Source: a virus. Taken from it: a stretch of 40,139 bases of DNA. The stretch lies in the IMG/VR virus record IMGVR_UViG_3300027969_000196, positions 1 through 40,139 of that record. One strand, written 5' to 3'. Each line of letters opens with the position of its first letter. The first letter of the stretch is position 1. Positions 34,320 to 40,139 of the stretch are shown one piece after another. The notes below the pieces were generated by a model. It made no database searches. It had not been told where the DNA came from and saw only the letters and a list, made by a program, of their open reading frames with translations. A program made the translations under genes and the position numbers.

Positions 34320-36401
34320 ATGAGTTATCAAGTAAATTTTACAGATACAACTAAAACTCCTATTACCGTAGAAGACCAAACATTAAACTCTGAAAAAAGT
34401 GTACAGTTTGTTGGTAAAAACTATGCAGGTTATTCGCAAGTAATTGCTGAAAACTTTTTACATCTACTAGAAAATTTTGCCAAACCGTCTGCTCCATCTA
34501 ATCCAGTTGCTGGCCAATTATGGTACGATACACGAGTTGGTATTAATAATCAATTAAAAATTTGGGATAATACTAACTGGGTTGCAGCCGGTTCTGTTAA
34601 GAAAGATGCGTCAGCACCAACTACTAGTGTCATTGGTGATCTTTGGGTCAACACTACAACTCAACAACTTCATCTTTATAATGGTTCAAGTTGGGTATTA
34701 GTTGGCCCAGAATATAGTGCTGGTCAAGCAACTGGAGCAAAAGTTGAACTAATCACATCAACAGCTGATATTCAAGTTCCAGTGTTGACATTATTTGTAA
34801 ATGGTACTAGGGTCGTAATTATTAGCGATACTGAATTTACCCCAAAAGCGTCAACGGTTGGGTTCCCATTAATTAGACAGGGTACAAATTTATCAACAAC
34901 TAATTTCAAAGCATCTGCGACTGGTACCAAAGTTTGGGGGATATCAGAAAAAGCTGAAGCACTAATTATTGGTTCTGCTACTGTAGCAGCCACAAACTTT
35001 TTAAGAAAAGATGAAGCAAGTACAACTAATTTTGGATTTAGTGTAAGAAATAATGCAGGTATTAGTATTGGCGGAGATTCTGCACTGTCAATATCAATTG
35101 AAAACAATGCAGCAATAATTTATAATAAAGTTTCAGGTTCTAGTATTGACTTTAAAATTAAAAGCGGAACAACCTCTCCCACTGTTCTTAGAATTGACGG
35201 CAGCTCCAAAGTAGGAATTAACAAGACAAACCCTGATGAAGCTTTAGATGTTGAAGGTAGTATCAAAGCAAGTAATCAATTGTTATTAACCAACGTTACT
35301 GATTCCACTAGTTTATCAACGGGTAGTATTATTACCGCCGGCGGTTTGAGCGTGGCAAAGTTAATTAGAGCTGGTGGTGGATCAAACATCAGTGGTACTA
35401 GTGTTGTAGATAATGTTATTCCAAGAACTGATAGCATTTATGATCTTGGAACAACTATTAATAGATGGAGTAACATCTATGCAGACAACATTAATGCAGC
35501 AACAATTAGCGGAGGGTTTACTGGCTTCTTAAACGGCAGCATTTCTGGGGCTGCTGCAACGTTGACAAGTACAACTGCATTTAGTTTAGGAGACAAATTA
35601 ACTCCACTAGGTGCAGTAGAGCAAGCAAGTGATGTTGTAAGTTCTGAAATTAATTATAACGGATCCACTCCGTCAGGAAAAGTGGTATTGACGGCAGTTA
35701 TCAGTAGTAGTTTTATTACTAATAAAACATTGACCACCGACTCTTTCCCCACTGATGAATTCTTAATTAACAGAGCTGGATCGTTAAGAAGATTATCTAA
35801 ACAATCTTTAATTTCAAATATTCCATTAGTGCCAACTGGTGTAATTATGCCATTTGCTGGTACTGTAGTACCTTTGGGATACTTGTTATGTGACGGTAGT
35901 GAGCAAACAATTTCTACGTATCCTGAATTATTTGCAATTATAAAATATAATTATAAATCAATAAGTTTATTGACCGGAACTGGCACATTTGCACTCCCTG
36001 ACCTTCGAGGAAGATTTCCGTTAGGCAGAGATGACATGTCCAACGGTGGAGGAAGTATTCCAGCAGATAGGATTACTGAAGTTGCAGCAGATCAGATTGG
36101 CGGCACAGGCGGGGCCAGTTCAGTATCATTAACTCGCAATAATTTACCAGAACACGTTCATGATATGAAAGGTAATGCTGGCGCACAGTACTATGCGTTT
36201 GCCCCTAGGGCTGGATCACCAACGGACTCAAATGCTGAAGCATCCAATGGTTTAGTTGCTACAGGACAGGGTCAATTAATGACTGACAGCGGCGGCATTT
36301 TTACAGACGATTTAGTATCAGAGACTCTAAATGTCCCAGTTGATATTGTTAATCATTATCAAACAATCAATTACATTATATTTACTGGGAAGGTAGCATA
36401 A
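34320..36401 (+). CDS. Short tail fibre-type adhesin with phage collar domain, gp12-like
   Basis: A 693-residue fibre. The N-terminal module (about 1-145: VQFVGKNYAGYSQVIAENFL; LLENFAKPSAPSNPVAGQLW; IGDLWVNTTTQQLHLYNG) is shared with the next two proteins and is likely the baseplate attachment part. A repeat-type shaft follows, including SIYDLGTTINRWSNIYADNI (about 378-397). A phage tail collar domain lies near residues 504-565 (GVIMPFAGTVVPLGYLLCDG; FALPDLRGRFPLGRDD). The C-terminal head contains NNLPEHVHDM (about 606-615), an HxH pair like the zinc-binding histidines of T4 gp12, the short tail fibre that locks onto the host surface. Host-binding is therefore the likely role. Its stop overlaps the following start (TAATG). 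Confidence 0.8.
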   Translation: MSYQVNFTDTTKTPITVEDQTLNSEKSVQFVGKNYAGYSQVIAENFLHLLENFAKPSAPSNPVAGQLWYDTRVGINNQLKIWDNTNWVAAGSVKKDASAPTTSVIGDLWVNTTTQQLHLYNGSSWVLVGPEYSAGQATGAKVELITSTADIQVPVLTLFVNGTRVVIISDTEFTPKASTVGFPLIRQGTNLSTTNFKASATGTKVWGISEKAEALIIGSATVAATNFLRKDEASTTNFGFSVRNNAGISIGGDSALSISIENNAAIIYNKVSGSSIDFKIKSGTTSPTVLRIDGSSKVGINKTNPDEALDVEGSIKASNQLLLTNVTDSTSLSTGSIITAGGLSVAKLIRAGGGSNISGTSVVDNVIPRTDSIYDLGTTINRWSNIYADNINAATISGGFTGFLNGSISGAAATLTSTTAFSLGDKLTPLGAVEQASDVVSSEINYNGSTPSGKVVLTAVISSSFITNKTLTTDSFPTDEFLINRAGSLRRLSKQSLISNIPLVPTGVIMPFAGTVVPLGYLLCDGSEQTISTYPELFAIIKYNYKSISLLTGTGTFALPDLRGRFPLGRDDMSNGGGSIPADRITEVAADQIGGTGGASSVSLTRNNLPEHVHDMKGNAGAQYYAFAPRAGSPTDSNAEASNGLVATGQGQLMTDSGGIFTDDLVSETLNVPVDIVNHYQTINYIIFTGKVA

Positions 36402-37702
36402 TGACTTACATTATTAATAAAACAAACGGATCTATTCTTACTGAATTAGGCGATAGCACTATTGATCAAATTAGTACTGATCTTACACTTATTGGTAAAA
36501 ATTCTTCCAACTACGGTGAAGTGTTTAATGAAAACTTAATAAAACTTTTAGAAAATTTCGCCAACACTAGTCAGCCTACATATCCTATAACTGGTCAAAT
36601 TTGGTTTGATACTGGTGATAATAGACTAAAAGTTTACACAGGTACTGAATTTAGAACAAGCGGCGGTCCTATCGTATCGTCTGATGCAAATACTCCCTTA
36701 ACTTTAATACAGGGAGATTTATGGATTAATAATTTAACTAACCAACTTTGGTTTTACGATGGAACTGAAACTGTCTTAGCTGGCCCGCTGTATACCGCAG
36801 AGCAAGGAATTTCAGGACATGAAGTGGTTAGCTTGTTAGATGTTGCAGGAAATTTAAAAACAGTTGTTAAGATGTGGGCAAGTCAAGTATTGTTGGGAAT
36901 TTATAGTAAAGAAGAATTTACTCCTAACGCTGCGGCAGCAACCCAGTTGACCAATGACGGATACGCCGGCATTATTAAGGTTGGGTTTAACGCTTCTACA
37001 TTGGCAAACATGAAATTTCATGTAACTGCTAGCAAAGCTGATGCTCTAGTTGATCCATCTGGCGCAATTAAGACCACTACCAGTTTTGTGGCTACTGATG
37101 CAAGTTCTAGCATTTCTGGTCAATTGACCATTCAGAATCCAGTTCCGTTAATTCTTGGTAATCAAGATAGTGAACTTAGAGTTAGTGGATCATCATTTCA
37201 AATAGTTAGCAATAGATCAGGGCAGAGTTTCGTAGTTAAAATTAAATCTGGAGCAGGGTCTCTTGTAGATGCAATTAGTGTCAATGCAGTAAGTCAATAT
37301 GTTGGATTATTTAATTCAACACCTGCTGCAACACTTGATGTTGGAGGTTCTGCAATAATTGACGGAGATTTATCTGTTACTGGAAATATCACATCAAGCT
37401 GGCAAGTAATTAGCTCTGCGTACACAGCAGTAAATGGTGATAAAATTATTGCAGATACCACTCTAGCACCTTTTAGCATTGCATTACCGGCAACACCACA
37501 AATTGGTTGGCAAGTTTCTTTTATAGACGGCTCCACCCTAGGATGGGATACAAATCATTTGACAATAACCAGAGACACGTTTTCAAGAAAAATCAATGGA
37601 GCAACGTCAAATTTAGAAGCAAACAAGGAAGGTGGGGCATTTACACTAGTCTACACTGGGATTAACAGAGGCTGGGTCTACGATCAAGTAGCACCAGTTT
37701 AA
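36401..37702 (+). CDS. Tail fibre-type protein, paralogue 2
   Basis: A 433-residue protein whose first 145 residues are clearly paralogous to those of its neighbours: LTLIGKNSSNYGEVFNENLI, KLLENFANTSQPTYPITGQI then WFDT, and QGDLWINNLTNQLWFYDG. A middle shaft-like region (NASTLANMKFHVTASKADAL; GNQDSELRVSGSSFQIVS) follows. The C-terminal 90 residues (WQVISSAYTAVNGDKIIADT; FSIALPATPQIGWQVSFIDG; LVYTGINRGWVYD) form a compact beta domain that I also associate with phage fibre tips. There is no collar domain or HxH pair, unlike the upstream protein. GGAAGG lies about 7 bases before the ATG, which overlaps the previous stop. It may assemble with the first fibre or recognise a different ligand. Confidence 0.7.
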   Translation: MTYIINKTNGSILTELGDSTIDQISTDLTLIGKNSSNYGEVFNENLIKLLENFANTSQPTYPITGQIWFDTGDNRLKVYTGTEFRTSGGPIVSSDANTPLTLIQGDLWINNLTNQLWFYDGTETVLAGPLYTAEQGISGHEVVSLLDVAGNLKTVVKMWASQVLLGIYSKEEFTPNAAAATQLTNDGYAGIIKVGFNASTLANMKFHVTASKADALVDPSGAIKTTTSFVATDASSSISGQLTIQNPVPLILGNQDSELRVSGSSFQIVSNRSGQSFVVKIKSGAGSLVDAISVNAVSQYVGLFNSTPAATLDVGGSAIIDGDLSVTGNITSSWQVISSAYTAVNGDKIIADTTLAPFSIALPATPQIGWQVSFIDGSTLGWDTNHLTITRDTFSRKINGATSNLEANKEGGAFTLVYTGINRGWVYDQVAPV

Positions 37703-37710
37703 CATAAATA
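37703..37710 (+). promoter_or_regulatory. T4-type late promoter before fibre paralogue 3
   Basis: CATAAATA starts immediately after the preceding stop codon and is followed by TAC, 17 bases before the ATG at 37728. AAGGGG (37716-37721) and GAGG (37723-37726) provide the ribosome site. This is the same CATAAATA element as at 4066-4073. Confidence 0.75.
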
Positions 37711-37727
37711 TACAAAAGGGGTGAGGA

Positions 37728-39209
37728 ATGCCTTACAATATTAACAAATACAATCAAGATTTAGCAGCTACCGTTGAAGACGGTACTGTAGACAGCAGTT
37801 TAGACATTAAACTTGTTGGTAAAAACTACGCTGGTTACGGGGAAATTCAGAACGAAAACTTTGTTTTTTTGCTGGAAAACTTTGCGGGAGATAACCCTCC
37901 TCCTAAGAAAATTACTGGTCAAATATGGTTTGATGCTACTTCTAGTAAGTTAAAATTCTTTGACGGAACACAATTTCGTACAACTGGCGGCGCTGAAATA
38001 GGGGTCGCTGAACCAACTGGTTTAACTACTGGTGATTTCTGGTTTAACACAAATACTAATCAATTGTTTGCTTGGAACGAAGCCGATGACCAATTTTCAT
38101 TAATTGGACCGCAAGCAGTAGCAGATGCAGACACTACTCAATTAAGATCACGTAGTGTTACAGATACTACTGATGGATTACATGCCATCATTGAAGCAGT
38201 CGTAGATGGTGCAACTGTTTATATTATTTCTCCTACTGAATTTACCCTTAAAAATTCTGTAAATGCAATCGCTGGGTTTAGCGTGATTAAGAAAGGATTA
38301 ACTTTAATTAACACCCCAAACGTAACTGCCGGTGCTGATGCTCGAGGTGTTACTGGATCTGATTATAGATTCTGGGGAACAGCTTCTAACTCAGAAAGAT
38401 TGGGTGGTGTAGCAGCTTCAAGTTTTGTAAGAAATGATGTTTCTACACTACCGTCAGTTGCCATTAGATTTAGTGATTTAGGCTATACTGTTGGTAACGA
38501 TGATGATATTGCGGTTTACATTGAAGGCACTACGCCAGTATTTGAAAATCAATTAAGCAGTACAATTGAATTTAGAACTACCTCTGGCGCAACATACACC
38601 CCTATGAAATTAGTTGGACCTAACGTATTACCTGGTACAGATAATACGTCAGACATTGGATCATCAACTTCAAGATTTTCCTCAGTATATGCAGTATCGT
38701 TTGAAGGTACTGCTACTACAGCAGATGCAGTTAATGTTGGTGGCAATGCTAGAGCAGCGTCAACATCAGACACTGGCAATACCATTGCGGCAAGAACAGT
38801 GGACGGTGATTTAGCGGCAAGATTATTTACTGGAACAGCTACTGAGGCATACTATGCTGACTTGGCAGAAAAATACTTGGCCGATTTAGAATATGACATT
38901 GGCACTGTTGTAATGATTGGCGGCTCCGCAGAAATTACTGCTAGTAAATTGGGTAAACGTGCAATTGGTGCAGTGTCTGCACACCCGGCATTTTTAATGA
39001 ACAAAAGTCTTGAAGGCGGCACTACCGTTGCACTTAAAGGTAGAGTTCCAGTTAAAGTAATTGGTGCTATTAAAAAGGGAGACGAATTAATTGCTTCTGA
39101 TAATGGCTGCGCAGTAGTAGCAGAGCCACAGTCAAGTGGGGTTTTTGCTATTGCATTACAATCTAGTGATGACGTTGGTGTCAAAATAGTTGAAGCATTA
39201 ATTTTATAA
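37728..39209 (+). CDS. Tail fibre-type protein, paralogue 3, with YADLAEKY C-terminal domain
   Basis: A 493-residue protein. Residues 1-145 repeat the module of the two upstream proteins (IKLVGKNYAGYGEIQNENFV; FLLENFAGDNPPPKKITGQI; TGDFWFNTNTNQLFAWNE). A fibre-type unit (NTSDIGSSTSRFSSVYAVSF, about 304-323) precedes GTATTADAVNVGG. The last 125 residues, from EAYYADLAEKYLADLEYDIG and including VVMIGGSAEIT, RAIGAVSAHPAFLMN and LKGRVPVKVIGAIKKGDELI, form a domain I recall from many cyanophage fibre proteins, where it resembles the autoproteolytic or intramolecular-chaperone ends of phage tail spikes. Whether this one is cleaved cannot be told. It is preceded by its own late promoter. Confidence 0.75.
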   Translation: MPYNINKYNQDLAATVEDGTVDSSLDIKLVGKNYAGYGEIQNENFVFLLENFAGDNPPPKKITGQIWFDATSSKLKFFDGTQFRTTGGAEIGVAEPTGLTTGDFWFNTNTNQLFAWNEADDQFSLIGPQAVADADTTQLRSRSVTDTTDGLHAIIEAVVDGATVYIISPTEFTLKNSVNAIAGFSVIKKGLTLINTPNVTAGADARGVTGSDYRFWGTASNSERLGGVAASSFVRNDVSTLPSVAIRFSDLGYTVGNDDDIAVYIEGTTPVFENQLSSTIEFRTTSGATYTPMKLVGPNVLPGTDNTSDIGSSTSRFSSVYAVSFEGTATTADAVNVGGNARAASTSDTGNTIAARTVDGDLAARLFTGTATEAYYADLAEKYLADLEYDIGTVVMIGGSAEITASKLGKRAIGAVSAHPAFLMNKSLEGGTTVALKGRVPVKVIGAIKKGDELIASDNGCAVVAEPQSSGVFAIALQSSDDVGVKIVEALIL

Positions 39210-39217
39210 TATAAATA
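39210..39217 (+). promoter_or_regulatory. Perfect T4 late promoter TATAAATA
   Basis: An exact 8/8 match to the T4 late consensus, overlapping nothing but the base after the preceding stop, 23 bases before the ATG at 39241. AAGAGA (39228-39233) serves as ribosome site. Confidence 0.85.
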
Positions 39218-39240
39218 TCACAGAATAAAGAGACTTACTT

Positions 39241-40139
39241 ATGCCAATCGGATCACCAGGGATATTCCCAAAAGTAGCTGGAAATGTAATTTACGCTGCT
39301 GACTTTAATAACATTCAAAGTACAACTGAGTTCCTACTTGGAGCTGGACTTTCTGATTCTGGCTACGGTCAAGTAGTTAGTAGCGCACAAGTTGCAGCAG
39401 ATATCAAAGTAAGCGTTAGTCAATGGAATACACTAAGAACTGATTTGCTTAAAGTTCGTCAGCATCAAACGGGATTAGATGAAAGTGCAAGTTTAACTTT
39501 GCCTACAACTAATGATTTAATTGATGATGCATTTGCCAATCAATATAAAGATTTAGCTGCTCTCTGTAGTACAAATCGACTTACTGTAGCTGCTACTGAA
39601 GCACCAGCTGTCAACTTGTATGATCCAACACTTTCTAGAAGAACAAGTCCATGGAATGGTAAGTTAACACATACTGTCACAATAACTTTTGCATCTGGCG
39701 ATGCCGGAAGACATTTCTTTAACTCTGGTGGGTCATTTCAATTCTCTGCAACAATTTCTGGATACACGGGCGGAACTAATGATAAAGGTGGACGTTGGGA
39801 TCAAATGCTAACAGCAATGGCAACAATCAAATTTGCAGCCCATGGAACTACCTATACTGGTACTGACGCCTCAGGCGGATATCCCAAAACTTCAATAGGT
39901 TGGTACGAATTAACTACAACTGATCAGTTTGTGTTTATTAAACCAACTACGCCAGGCGTCTATTTGGAAAATGAATATAGAATTAAAGCCAGAAAAGACG
40001 TTGCAAATAACACTGCTACAATATTAACATTTACCATTGAATTTGATGATGCCGACTTGGGCGACCAACGTGCTGGATATAAACCTGGACCTGGGGTTGA
40101 TGAACAAGTTACAGGTACATTAACAAGTATTGTAAAAAT
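39241..40139 (+). CDS. Large virion structural protein (N-terminal part, cut by window edge)
   Basis: The frame is open from the ATG at 39241 to the right edge (299 codons). The N-terminal region (VIYAADFNNIQSTTEFLLGA; SDSGYGQVVSSAQVAAD; WNTLRTDLLKVRQHQTG, about residues 16-82) matches a pattern I know from large structural proteins of marine T4-like phages: 'I-x-A-x-D-[FY]-N', 'LGxGxxDxGYGQ' and 'NxLRxDLxKVxxHQTG'. The rest is beta-rich with Gly/Thr/Asn (FNSGGSFQFSATISGY; NEYRIKARKDVANNTATILT), typical of extended virion surface proteins. The function is unknown; an adhesin or decorating fibre component is likely from position downstream of three fibre genes and a perfect late promoter. Confidence 0.75.
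   Translation, partial: MPIGSPGIFPKVAGNVIYAADFNNIQSTTEFLLGAGLSDSGYGQVVSSAQVAADIKVSVSQWNTLRTDLLKVRQHQTGLDESASLTLPTTNDLIDDAFANQYKDLAALCSTNRLTVAATEAPAVNLYDPTLSRRTSPWNGKLTHTVTITFASGDAGRHFFNSGGSFQFSATISGYTGGTNDKGGRWDQMLTAMATIKFAAHGTTYTGTDASGGYPKTSIGWYELTTTDQFVFIKPTTPGVYLENEYRIKARKDVANNTATILTFTIEFDDADLGDQRAGYKPGPGVDEQVTGTLTSIVK

Noticed and set aside
34772-35107. 111-residue minus-strand frame inside the first fibre gene
   Set aside because: Antisense to a clear fibre protein with no ribosome site or promoter.
1-40139. CRISPR arrays, integrase or lysogeny genes, insertion sequences
   Set aside because: No regular short repeats with spacers, no recombinase or transposase motifs and no terminal inverted repeats were seen.

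Overview
This window is part of the genome of a T4-like tailed bacteriophage (contractile-tailed, AT-rich, densely packed). The evidence is a nearly complete T4 structural set: portal gp20, a gp26-like hub protein, a gp48/gp54-like tube initiator, gp53, a gp5-type spike, gp25, gp6 and short-tail-fibre-type adhesins. It also carries the T4 late sigma factor gp55, the gp46/gp47 recombination nuclease, and TATAAATA-type late promoters. The style resembles T4-like phages of marine and freshwater bacteria (cyanophages, pelagiphages) more than coliphage T4: gp5 has no lysozyme domain, gp46 has an insertion in its Walker A loop, and the fibre and structural proteins are of types I associate with aquatic phages. 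The host cannot be read from the window; an uncultured aquatic Gram-negative bacterium is the most likely guess. I see no tRNA, CRISPR, integrase or insertion sequence.

Layout. (1) 1-4041, minus strand: a tape-measure-like protein followed by the portal, which runs off the left edge. (2) 4042-5159, plus strand: the gp26-like hub protein, whose last codons contain a canonical -1 slippery heptamer leading into a gp51-like tail that has no usable start of its own. (3) 5160-6113, minus strand: an Ala-rich protein with a T4-type capsid-targeting N-terminus, a candidate internal head protein. (4) 6114-6628: 515 bases without a credible gene but full of hairpins and nested stems, a candidate structured RNA. 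(5) 6629-11123, minus strand: an early-type operon gp55 - gp47 - gp46 - 63 aa - 84 aa - GIY-YIG nuclease, with 4-8 base overlaps or 3-base gaps, behind a consensus sigma-70 promoter. (6) 11201-40139, plus strand: the baseplate and fibre operons, namely tube initiator, gp53, hub protein, gp5, gp25, gp6, a 4437-residue giant in the gp7 position, a 203-residue structural protein, three paralogous fibre proteins, and a structural protein cut by the right edge.

How it works together. Host RNA polymerase with sigma-70 would transcribe the gp55 operon. gp55 would then redirect polymerase to the late promoters, one of which lies back to back with the gp55 promoter in the 77-base divergent spacer at 11124-11200. 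Late promoters precede most structural transcription units. gp46/gp47 would process DNA ends for recombination-dependent replication. The late products build the baseplate hub (gp5, gp26/51, tube initiator), the wedges (gp53, gp25, gp6, the giant gp7-like protein), the tail ruler, the portal vertex and the adhesins.

The points most worth a second look are the putative -1 frameshift joining gp26 to a gp51-like domain, the structured noncoding region, the early/late promoter pair, and the giant protein with a seven-bladed FG-GAP propeller and four carbohydrate-binding-like modules.
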